Part shown: positions 52,628-62,232 of the stretch, one piece after another | Position numbering within the stretch: position 1 is the first letter of the stretch | Layout: every line of letters starts with the position of its first letter | DNA from: Craspedostauros australis | Taxonomy: Eukaryota; Bacillariophyta; Bacillariophyceae; Mastogloiales; Achnanthaceae | Reading direction: 5' to 3' | NCBI GenBank assembly: GCA_026770025.1 | Contig: JAMXDE010000055.1 | Coordinates: forward strand, 62,001 to 126,000 | Length of the DNA stretch: 64,000 nt | Notes under the pieces: generated by a model | The model's input: the letters and a program-made list of their open reading frames with translations, nothing else | The model's database searches: none | Told to the model about the DNA's origin: nothing | Program-made: the position numbers and the translations under genes

Positions 52628-55425
52628 CTATCTTGTATCGTATTATATTCTATTATAGAATACTTTATTTCGGTGCGTGAAAGCGTGGGAGCCAGCGGTG
52701 CAATGTGCTGCGACGCGAAAGGCCGAACGCTGTGGTCCTTGCCCTCGTTTGCGTACTTGTTGTCGTGATTGATGAGGATCTCGGATGCAGTCGTGGAGTC
52801 GGTCTTGCCATCAGATTCGCTAAAACTGGCGCGAATTCTGTGCATAGCAATAACGGTCTGCAACGGTTGTTCCCGCCACAAACAACGCAAAGCTCCAGCA
52901 CGTGAACGGAACGTGAGGAGAGGAGCAAGATGGTGCTGGCCATTGCGACGATGGCAAGAATCACGCTCTCTCTTACCATACCATCATGATAGTAGAATAC
53001 ACAACATGATGGATAATCCAAGGCCAACGCTGGGTGCCTCCCATCGCCATCGCAGTCCATGCTCTTGCGCAAACAGTAGACAGCAGTAAGCGAAGAGCAC
53101 CAAGGATGAGTGAGGCGGCGATCGCGTGTTCCAGCAGCTGGAGAGCAGCAAGCGCCAGTTGGCAGCCTCCAATCAAGCGTGATGGTTACGTCGTGGTCCT
53201 TTCAGCTGGAAGTGTGGTGGTTCAGCCTCCATCAAGGAACGCGAGCTCTCCTTTCTCTCAATGTGCCATCGCCTTCCTCATTGCAGATGCTCATCGATGG
53301 CTCTCTCGATTCGCGATTTGACTTGGACCAGCGGCGAACCGTCCATCCATACTGCCATCGCTGCCTGGCGTATGGTACTATACATGCAAGACCGCACGTG
53401 CAGCTACAACGATGGTCATGCAATCCAGCACACAAGGCTGAGCATTCAGACAAGATCTACGTACAGCTGCGCCAGGTATGTTACGTGGAGGCATTCACAA
53501 GCAGCAGCGATCAAGGAGACGCCAAGGCTGAAGGAAGGCACATGATCGAATTCTCACAATGGTGCAAAACAAATGAGGACCAAATCAATCACCTTCCACA
53601 TGGTATGGGTACCCATTGAACACATGCAAGGAAGGAACATGTCATGAATGAATTGGTGTTGTGGGAATGACTGCAGAGCACACAAGGTACCTACTTCCAG
53701 TGAAGCATGACACGATGCAGACGCTGCTTCCGAGTATTGCGCCCTGGGTATTGGTACGGTACGATGGTATTGCCCAACAGAGCTCGACCTCTCAACGAGC
53801 GGAATGGGAGTCGCATGCAATCGTATGAATTGGCCCAGGATGCAGACCGCTTCATCCGCATCACGCTGGCGACTCCCATGCGGAGTGAGACGACGGCCCT
53901 CTGAAGACATCAACACATTCATGCTCTGCCGTGCATGGTGCTCACACGTGTTGCACACATCGTGATGCTCGACAAGGCGTCATCTTCAACCGATCAACAA
54001 ACGATGCTCATCCCCGACGCTGCTGAGACGGCCACGCGATCGAGAAGCGATGTGATGGCATGCAGGGTTCATTGGCGGAAGTTCTGGTGCGCACGCAAAG
54101 AAGGAGTGAAGAATGGCGGAGTGGGCACCGTTGTGAGTCGCAAATCAATCATTTTGGTATCTGTGCCAGTGCGATAGAGGCGCACCGGGCTGGATCGCAA
54201 AACAAGAATGAAAGATCCATGCACCACGACTGACTCGCACATGGTGGTTTGAGAAGGGGGTGGCAGGTTCCGCGAAGCTGGTGGCGTTGGTTGAGATGAC
54301 AACATCACCAAAAACAACGATGGCGGCCAACGATGCCGCGAAGGAGCATGATTGGAGTACCAAACACAACATTTGCGTTGATAGGTACTCCATCATGGCC
54401 ACGGATGTGCGAACAACGACGAGAAGCCAGCCCCACTCCCATCCCGTTCTCAATTCTGCCAGGACCGGCAACGTGCGAACTCGCAGTCACCATGTTCTAG
54501 CCAGTTTTGAACCGAACAACACACATGGAGCCAAGCAGTTTCATTTGTCTCTCCCGACCATGTGTTGGAGTAACGCAGTTACGTACGCGCAAGTACGTGA
54601 TGTGGTGATGTGATGTGTTCTCGCAGTCATGGTCGTGATCTTGGGTTCCTCAGCCGCCTTTGTTGTTGTTGTTGCTCTTGGTCTTGGTGTTGCTGTTGTT
54701 CTTGGTGTTGTTGTTGTTGCTCTCTGCCGCTTTCTGGGAATGATGCCGATGTTGGTTGTGCCACTCCACGGTTTTTGCACAAATACCGTTACGGTTCTCA
54801 AACCAACGAGATTGTTGTCGTTTGGCTTTGCGCAGCGTGATCTTGACGTGGGTTGCGTGAACAAGAAACGAGAAAAACAGGGGGCCAACTGTCTGGCACA
54901 TGGGGAATGGGTGAGCCGGACGACATCCACGACACAGTTTCTTGAATGTGTCAGTTACGTTGTCACAATCATTTAAGGCGCAACGGTTAGAATTAAACGG
55001 TTTCAATGCCTCTGGGCACTCGCAGCCGTCACGCCAACCGACTCCAACTTCACCCCCAACGTTTCATGGCTATGCTCTTCGCCAGATTTTGTTCCGTTGT
55101 TGATACCAGTCGCCCACAACATCACTATCAGCAACACTCATCATCCGGTCATAATCTTCAGCAACGACAACCCAGACCACCACCGAGATCTCACAAAGTC
55201 AACGATAAACGAACGAAACATCACACAGCCGCTTCCAACGAACCATACGAACTGCAAACGCGAGGCTCCAGGTCGCACGCAAATAACCAAACAAACAAAC
55301 ACGCAACGCAGCTCAGCCCACCACCAATTTGAGAACGCAGCATCAGCAGAGCGTCAGTACACGGTTACTCTGAGTGCCATCACGGACATCTGAATACACG
55401 CCAAGCGCAAGGCGAAAGCACCCGC
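52628..55425. other. gene-poor stretch
   Basis: 2.8 kb. The AT-rich block TATTATATTCTATTATAGAATACT (52640-52663, in two overlapping words) lies just upstream of the membrane-protein gene. A minus-strand frame from ATG 52978 to 52665 begins with a hydrophobic signal-like stretch (MVRESVILAIVAMASTILLL) but has no further support. A TTG-rich run lies at 54657-54722. Nothing else convincing. Confidence 0.5.
54657..54722. repeat. TTG/CTTGG-rich simple repeat
   Basis: Imperfect TTG and CTTGGTGTTG units over about 65 bp. Confidence 0.7.
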
Positions 55426-55464
55426 ATCTATCTATCCATCCATCCATCCATCCATCCATCCATC
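55426..55464. repeat. (ATCC)n microsatellite
   Basis: TATCTATCC followed by about seven ATCC units, ending 18 bp before the ATG of the propeller gene, so it is probably in its 5' UTR. Confidence 0.9.
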
Positions 55465-55482
55465 GAAGGAACGGTCGCAAAC

Positions 55483-58066
55483 ATGGCGTTTAAGCAACTG
55501 AGACCCATCCTGCTTCTCCTGTTGGGGATCTTCTGCGATGTTTCCGTAACAGCAGGCAATGTCCGCACGGCAGCTTCGCGCAATCAAGCAAGGAGAGCGA
55601 TGGAGACGACAGGCACCGTCCACCATGATAGCATTCGCAGCACAAGACTGATGAACGGTGACTCATCCTCAATCTACGACCTTCCCACTCTGGATGTGTC
55701 GGAATTCGACGATCTTCGCGTCCGGTTCAGTTTCAGAACGAGCGAGATGCAAGCAGGCAACAGCTTCAAGTTGCAGTACTCCTCCAATAATGGTGGCGAG
55801 TGGACGAACGTTGCAACCTACGTTCGTGGAAGCAACGACATCGCCAACCAAAGCTTCGTCAATGACAGGGAGTACATGATCGATCTGATTCTTGGAACAA
55901 CAAGCGAGACGTTCACATTCGAACACCAAAGCAGGTTCCGTTTCGTCTGCGAGAACTGCGGCGGCGGCTCCTCCACGTACGTCGACATCGCCAACTTTGC
56001 ACTGCAAGGACTGGTGGACTTGGAAATCTCTACCAAACGTGACGAAATCAGCACGTCCAATCCAACATCGGCACCGACGAATGCGCCGACGTCCAATCCG
56101 ACATCAACGCCAACGGATGCGCCGACGTCCAATCCAACATCAACGCCAACGGACGCGCCGACCCCCACGACGTGGGACAGCGTCTGCCCCATCCGCCGGC
56201 AGAACCCGCCCACGAAGTACGAGATCCAGATCTTCTCGGACTCCATCCCACACCCAACCGACGAGGTGGAGGATGATCTGTCCGAGATGAGCTACATCGC
56301 CTTCAGCGAACAACGTGACGCAAATGGCAAACGATACGCCTACACCGCATCGGACAAGGAGCAGTTCAGCCTCAAGGTCCTCCAGTTCAATGACTACGCT
56401 GGCGAAGACCATTTCGCCGGAGAGGGTGTGGTCGTGGCAGTATACACGCTTGATCTCCCACCACCGTTGAATGACGATTGGGAGGACATATCCCTCGGGC
56501 CGTGCACAGACACGGACGAAGGCTCCATGTACAGCACCGACCAGACCTGCATCTACATTGCGAACACCGGCAACAACAAGCGACCAAACAAGCCGCAACG
56601 CGAGGTCCTCTCCGTCTACAAGTTCGTCGAACCGGTCATCTCATCGCAGGGACCGGTTGATCAGCTCGTCCCGGTTGCCACAATCAAGTTCATCTACGCT
56701 TCCGGCTTCGCGCCAAAGATCTACGACAGTAAGTGGCGGTTGAGTGTGTATGTGTGTATGCATGTATATGCTTGTGTGCATTGGATTGTGTGGGATTGAT
56801 TGTCAACATGTGTGTGTGTGTCTCATTCATGTGCATGGGAATAACCATGTGGGTGGGTGTGTTCTGTGCTGCTGGGGTTCATGACTCACTTTGTGTCTAC
56901 CCTTCCTCCTTCACTTGCTCTCAATTGAACACACCAACACACCAACACACCAACACACCAACACACACCAACTGATAACTGTGCTCGCAGGCGAAGCAAT
57001 GTTCGTGGATTGGACAGGTGATGAAGGTGTAATCGGCGACAACGCCGGCGATGTGTACGTCGTGACCAAGGGCGGATGTAGCGCCGGCGTTGGCAAGATC
57101 CCAGTATCCGTCCACAAGAACCTGGCAGCCGGCACAACGTCCACCAACTTCGAGATGGCAAGCGTTGTGGACGAACCACCCCAGCAGCTATCCATCACAT
57201 GCCACGACGGGCCGTTCCGTGTGTGGACGGGCGCCGACATGCGCCGCGACGGCCGCCTCATCTCCTTGGTGCGCACAGGCGCCCCGGCCGCCGTGTACTT
57301 CTTCCCCAGGTTGGCCGGCGAGAGCATCGCCGAAGCCTTGAGCCGCCGCAGCTGCGACTACGTGTCGTCGACGTCGCGCGGACTGCCGAACGAGAACAAG
57401 CACGAGGCCGTGGCCTTCGTGGGACACGATCGCTTCATCGATCTGAGCGAGTGCGATGGCGGAAGGGATTGTTTGGCACCCATCTACTTTCACAACCTCG
57501 TGTTTCCGGGCACGGCCAATGTGGCTACCGTGGTGGAACCGGTGATAGGATGGCAGACCATCACGCACGATGTGTTCGGTGCCGACGATTGGGGTTCCTT
57601 CGAGTCCGGCGGCAAGTTCAGCAAGCTGTCGAACGCGTCGGACACTTCCGGCGGCGACACGTGCAACGGATCCTGCGCATGCGGCGGGCCATGGGCCGTG
57701 GAACTGGCCGTGGATCAAGGCCCCAAGTCATCCTTCCTGCATTCGGCCAACAAGGATCTGCGCGTGTACGACGCGGTGCGCGTGACGTTCCAGTACAAGT
57801 CACGATCGTACGATCATTTGGATTCCCTGTACCTGGAACTGTCGTTAGACGGTGGCTTGAGCTACCACATCCTGGAGACGTGGGCGCATGAGGTGGACGG
57901 GTTCGTGAATGGAGTATGTTACACGGGCAAGGTGGTGATGACGCGGGAGCAGCTGCGCGTGTCGTCGTTCGGAACCCAGGTGCGGTTGCGGTTCCGCAAT
58001 GGCGGCAACGCAGGCAACGATCGCATCTACGTGAACGACGTGAAATTTGAAGGTCACGTCGCGTGA
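55483..58066 (+). CDS. secreted beta-propeller protein with PT linker and terminal beta-sandwich domains
   Basis: Two exons, 55483-56728 and 56991-58066, phase 1, over a 262-bp intron (donor GTAAGT, acceptor CTCGCAG); 773 aa. The join reads FAPKIYDS|EAMFVDWTGD. Residues 1-25 are a signal peptide (MAFKQLRPILLLLLGIFCDV). An N-terminal beta-sandwich follows (FDDLRVRFSFRTSEMQ, LQYSSNNGGEWTNVATYVRG). Then comes a linker of NPTSAPTNAPTSNPTSTPTD repeats (residues about 192-228). The central part has blades like a bacterial secreted propeller: YIANTGNNKRPNKPQREVLS, AMFVDWTGDEGVIGDNAGDV followed by YVVTKG, and TGADMRRDGRLISLVR. The last 110 residues repeat the N-terminal sandwich style (VRVTFQYKSRSYDHLDSLYL, GTQVRLRFRNGGNAGNDRIY). 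No transmembrane anchor. Extracellular, ligand unknown. Confidence 0.82.
56929..56972. repeat. ACCAACAC minisatellite inside an intron
   Basis: Five near-perfect 8-bp units close to the 3' end of the propeller gene intron, about 20 bp before the acceptor. Confidence 0.85.
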
Positions 58067-58274
58067 GAATACATTATTACGTGATGATGCGCACTCTACA
58101 AGAAGATAGAAGAGTTCTGTAAACAATTAGATTCATAGCATGCATGGGTTAAGTCGAGTTGCGAGTTGTTTGCATGATTTGCGCTTGCGTGCTAATGTAT
58201 GGTATGTGCATTTGTGGTGGAGTACTGAACTTGAAGTTGAATGGTGGATTATAGAATATGATTTAAGGTTGATG
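58067..58274. other. convergent spacer
   Basis: About 210 bp between the propeller gene (+) and the cyclin (-). No gene. Confidence 0.6.
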
Positions 58275-59324
58275 CTATTGTAGTTCATCTACGAGGACAT
58301 GACGAGGCGATCTGCCTGTGTACAGATGCTTGGCGTTGGGAGTTTGGATGCTGTCATTGGCGTTGCTCTTGATGTTGTCGTTGTCACTGTCGTTGTTGCC
58401 ACTGTTGCCTGCGTTGACCGTGTCTCCAACTTGCGCAGCAGTCTCCAAGGCATGCTGGTATTGACTGCATCTGACGGTATCCTGGTGCAGCGCCTGTCGT
58501 AATCTTTGCAGCAAGGCAGTGATACGAGTGGACGAGATGGAGACGCCACATGCGCGCATCTGCAAGATCCAGGCCTGCTGATGATGCGGTGATATGATGG
58601 AGTCGTGCTCAAAGACGAACAGGATACACGCGATGGCCCATTCCTCGCTTGTGGCGTCAGCGCGTGGCTGCTGCAACGACGTGGCGATCTGCAGGACGGT
58701 CTTGAGAAGACTGCGAAAGGGGTCCTCGTCACAAGCATGGTGCCTCGTGAAGCTGGCGTACTGCGCGACGTAGTCCGTGATGGTGGGCACCGTGATGCAC
58801 CACTGCATGTGCCGCAGCAGGATGATCTCCATGGAGATGAGATCCTGGTGCGTGAAGGCGCCGCGACCCAGGTGCACGAGCTTGGGCAGCTCCAGCACGG
58901 TCGTCTGCTGGACCTTGAGGGCGAGCTGAAGGCACGTGGCTGCCAGCAGCTGCGGGTACATGCAGATGGAATCGGAAGTGAGCATGCCCACGTCCCACAG
59001 CTGGATGGCGAGCGTGGCTGCCACATCGTCCAGCTGGCAGTGCTCCACGATCTTGTACATCCATTCGAGCAGCAGGGTGCGGCTGTGGGTGTGCTGTTGC
59101 ATGCGCTGCTGCATGAACTGGATTTGATCGTGGTTCTGCGATGCAATGCTCACGCTGTTCGGTGATGCTGATCGTGGTCGTCTTGTCTTTTCTGCGTTCA
59201 CGCCATCGCTGCTGCTGCTCTCATTGAGCTGGCTGAAGTGCTTGCGTCTGTGGGATGCCTCTTGCCGTCTCATGACGTCGAGCACGTCCCTGACTGCCTC
59301 CAATCGATCAACTTCGTCCATCAT
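58275..59324 (-). CDS. cyclin, resembling diatom-specific cyclins
   Basis: 349 aa, intronless, double ATG at 59324. A short helical start (MMDEVDRLEAVRDVLDVMRR) precedes the cyclin box at about residues 80-190. The box reads LLLEWMYKIVEHCQLDDVAA, TLAIQLWDVGM, YPQLLAATCLQLALKVQQTT and GRGAFTHQDLISMEIILLRH, then MQWCITVPTITDYVAQYASF. The WM...L.D.A...A...D spacing and the LAATCLQLALK helix are those of A/B/D-type cyclin N-domains. A helical C-domain follows (SEEWAIACILFVFEHDSIIS). The end is Asn/Asp/Ser-rich. There is no clear destruction box and no LxCxE. Diatoms have an expanded group of such short divergent cyclins that respond to nutrients; membership is an inference. It would activate a CDK in the nucleus. 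Confidence 0.82.
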   Translation of the reverse strand: MMDEVDRLEAVRDVLDVMRRQEASHRRKHFSQLNESSSSDGVNAEKTRRPRSASPNSVSIASQNHDQIQFMQQRMQQHTHSRTLLLEWMYKIVEHCQLDDVAATLAIQLWDVGMLTSDSICMYPQLLAATCLQLALKVQQTTVLELPKLVHLGRGAFTHQDLISMEIILLRHMQWCITVPTITDYVAQYASFTRHHACDEDPFRSLLKTVLQIATSLQQPRADATSEEWAIACILFVFEHDSIISPHHQQAWILQMRACGVSISSTRITALLQRLRQALHQDTVRCSQYQHALETAAQVGDTVNAGNSGNNDSDNDNIKSNANDSIQTPNAKHLYTGRSPRHVLVDELQ

Positions 59325-60683
59325 GGCGATCTTGGAATACTTGCTTGGATTGTTGCTGTACTTGTGAGTATTGTGAGTACTGTGAGTACTGTCTGGTATG
59401 GTAGAATATTATACTGTCTAGACTAGAGTATGAACGATGATGTTTCACGTCTGATATGAGTATAACTGCTGTAGTCGAACGAGTAACAGCGGAGGTCATA
59501 TATGAGTACGCGTAGCCGTCCTCGTCTTGGTTGGATTGAATACTTGGGTGGGTATCTGTGTTGATTCGTTGTGCTTGATCAATTCTCTCATGGATGCTGC
59601 TGTTGGTGTTGCTTTCACTCTCATCTGCTCTTTGCTTTGTGTTGCTTTGCTTTGTGTTGCTTCCCTCTTCCGACAATCGAAAGGATAGTATTGTAGAATA
59701 GACTATGTTTGTGATTTCGTTTCTCCTTCTGCTCTTCGTCTGTTGTCTTTGTGCGAAACAGATTTTATTGTGATGATCATCGGCATCATCCTCCTCCTCC
59801 GCTTCCTTCTCTTCATCTTCTTGCCTCACGGTTCGCAACATCACTGGTACTATCACCCCTCCCACTGGCGCTCGCTGTGCACGAACGAAACCTCCCTCTC
59901 GCCCAACAGAGATTCTGCTCGCCACTCAACCAACACGCGCTCAAACTCTGTTCTGTTTGGGTTTGTCTTGTTTGCAAAAACGGACCACCACACTCGCTCC
60001 CTCCCTCGCACAACTCTCACGTACATTTCCTACTGCCACTTTCATGTGCCTGTGACACTCACAACGAGCTGAACCAGTTGCGAGGTCGTAATCAACTTCG
60101 CCTCGCCATGACTCATTGGACGTTACGACCGTTACGTCATCCAACCAATCCAACTTCCAAAAATCCGGCAGAACAATCAATCGAACCAGTCGAGAGTTCT
60201 GAATCTCAGTTCGAAAAAAGTTGGTTCGGCAAAAACGCGACAGGAATCGCCAGCGAATCTTGTGGAGGATCTTCGTTTCTGTTCCGTTCTGTGATGTCGT
60301 GTTGTTGCCGATCGTGTCTTCATTCGGTGGGTCGACCATGGGTTGTTTTCAATCGTGGTCATTGTTACGAATTCACGATTTGGCACCTGTGCTGATTTGT
60401 GTTTGTACAATACTAAGTCTGGACACCGTCGGCAACATCAACAGTGGCACGTCACAAAGTGTCACGCACATCACGCCATCGCGTGGCGCCAATTGTTCTT
60501 CGCCATCCAATGATGATCGGATGATGATCGACGGTGCCACGACGATGGATGCAGGCAATGAGATGATGGCCATCGTCGGGATCATGCACCGAGCGAACGA
60601 ACCGAACAAGGTGCTACGACTATCTTTGGAGAAGAGCGGCAACGCAAGCGGCAACGGCACCAACTGCAATACCGATTTTGACG
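59325..60683. other. divergent spacer, cyclin / LipB
   Basis: 1.36 kb between two divergent starts. The block GTAGAATATTATACTGTCTA (59401-59420) lies about 80-95 bp upstream of the cyclin ATG, and a tandem of TTGTGAGTAC-like 10-bp units covers 59362-59392. No gene supported. Confidence 0.5.
59401..59420 (-). promoter_or_regulatory. AT-rich block upstream of cyclin
   Basis: On the minus strand reads TAGACAGTATAATATTCTAC; shares the TATAATATT word with blocks upstream of DnaJ, HMGCS-KS and others. Confidence 0.35.
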
Positions 60684-61760
60684 ATGACAACAGGCACATC
60701 ACGCAAGCGTCGAAGAGCGAGGTCGCAGCTCGTTGCCGTCTGCTTCCTCTCCATCCAATCTCCAAGCAACGTCGATGCGTTCATCTCGCGGCAGGCGTTG
60801 CGAGATGGTGTTGCACGGTGGCATCCGCATGAATGGCATGCATTGCAGTATCCTGCAGACATGAGACGTGCATGCAGACTACCAGCTGCTGCATCCGCAT
60901 CATCATCCATGTTACCCCCACCATCACCACTAACAGCAGCAGCATCTTCAAGATTGCTGCTGTCGCCTCAGCAGCTGGGGAGCTTCGAGCCGTTGCAGCT
61001 GGATGCTCCAACCACCTCCCGCCTCGTCAGCTTGCAAGACTTCAGCGCAGCGGATCCGATACAATTCGAAGTCGGATGGGAGATGCAGAAGGACATACAT
61101 CAGGATCAGATGGACAGGCTGCGGTCTTCCGCGGCGCTAGCTGAGGTTGCCTCATCTCAATTTGTACCGTCCGAAAATACACGCAAGGAGGACAGTGCAG
61201 CATCGACGATCGGCTGTGACACGGTCGTCATGCTGCAGCATGAACCAGTGTACACCTTGGGGACGGGCTCCGATGCACAGTTCGTCAAGTCTGCGAACGG
61301 CAAAGTCCCGACCGTACGCATGGATCGTGGCGGCGAGGTCACCTACCACGGACCTGGGCAGCTAACCGTGTATCCCATCCTGGATCTCAGAATGTACCGG
61401 CAGGACATCCACTGGTACATGCGAGCGTTGGAGGAGGCCGTCCTGCTTGCGTTGCAAATGAGCGGCGTCACGGGCGCAGAACGGCAAGACGACACCACGG
61501 GCATCTGGGTCGACAATCACAAGGTCGCGGCCGTCGGGATCAAGTGCCGTCGATGGGTGACCATGCACGGCGTCGCCATCAACGTGGAGCATAAGTGCCT
61601 GGATGATTTTGCTGGCATCGTTCCGTGCGGGCTGGAAGGTCGCAGGGTCGGTTGCGTCAATCAGTTCTGCGACGAGCCGATCACGGTGCGGGACTTTGCC
61701 GTTCACATGAAGGCGGCTTTGGAGCACGTGTTCCGAATAAAGCTTGTGGAACGTGCCTAG
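60684..61760 (+). CDS. LIPB: octanoyltransferase LipB, probably plastid-targeted
   Basis: LipB moves the octanoyl group from acyl carrier protein to lipoyl domains, the first step of protein lipoylation. Start is ATG 60684 (longer frame begins with TTG); 358 aa, no intron. The leader has a basic start and hydrophobic stretch (RSQLVAVCFLSIQSPSNVDA) followed by FISR. This is an Ala-Phe junction like an ASAFAP motif, then Ala/Ser/Pro-rich transit-like sequence to about residue 100. The catalytic domain shows VMLQHEPVYTLGTGSDAQFV, the substrate loop RGGEVTYHGPGQL (H222), NHKVAAVGIKCRRW (K287, the conserved Lys), HGVAINV and FAGIVPCGLEGRRVGCVNQF (C315, acyl-carrying Cys). Lys and Cys form the known dyad, so activity is likely. 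Plastid rather than mitochondrial placement is inferred from the leader and would serve plastid pyruvate dehydrogenase. Confidence 0.93.
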   Translation: MTTGTSRKRRRARSQLVAVCFLSIQSPSNVDAFISRQALRDGVARWHPHEWHALQYPADMRRACRLPAAASASSSMLPPPSPLTAAASSRLLLSPQQLGSFEPLQLDAPTTSRLVSLQDFSAADPIQFEVGWEMQKDIHQDQMDRLRSSAALAEVASSQFVPSENTRKEDSAASTIGCDTVVMLQHEPVYTLGTGSDAQFVKSANGKVPTVRMDRGGEVTYHGPGQLTVYPILDLRMYRQDIHWYMRALEEAVLLALQMSGVTGAERQDDTTGIWVDNHKVAAVGIKCRRWVTMHGVAINVEHKCLDDFAGIVPCGLEGRRVGCVNQFCDEPITVRDFAVHMKAALEHVFRIKLVERA

Positions 61761-62189
61761 CTGAACAGCATGTGAGGGCTACGCACAAGGCAGACAGAGC
61801 CCGGCAGCGTCCAAAAGGATGAGGTACGAGTACAGCTGCAGAGCGACACTAGTGCGATTGTAGAGTGCGTTAGAGTGGTCTCATTACCAAACACGAACGC
61901 AGTTGCTCTGCCAAACACTCTGGCCTCTTGCACAAGCTATTCGCATCTGTGCCATGCATGCGCCATACACGTACGAGCTACCATACGTGCGTAGGAGTGC
62001 CGTTCCCTACCAACTGCTGGGGAGGCGAAGAGACAGAAAAGTTCGCACGAACGATGGCTGCCCACATCATGAAACAGATCGTCAATAATTGCAGTGCGAG
62101 TATCAATCAACTTGCCGATCTTCCGCAGCACACGAGCTTTGGTCCGCAACAGATCTACATTGGGAGTTGGATGTTCTGCGCTGTTCCTG

Positions 62190-62232
<43 letters not shown>

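Noticed and set aside
52665-52978. minus-strand frame with signal-like start
   Set aside because: The hydrophobic start is followed by unrelated Arg/Ser/Thr-rich sequence; no second exon could be found, so mentioned only in the intergenic entry.
60221-60832. 203-codon frame upstream of LipB
   Set aside because: Overlaps the LipB leader in another frame, has no domain, and LipB has its own good start and leader.
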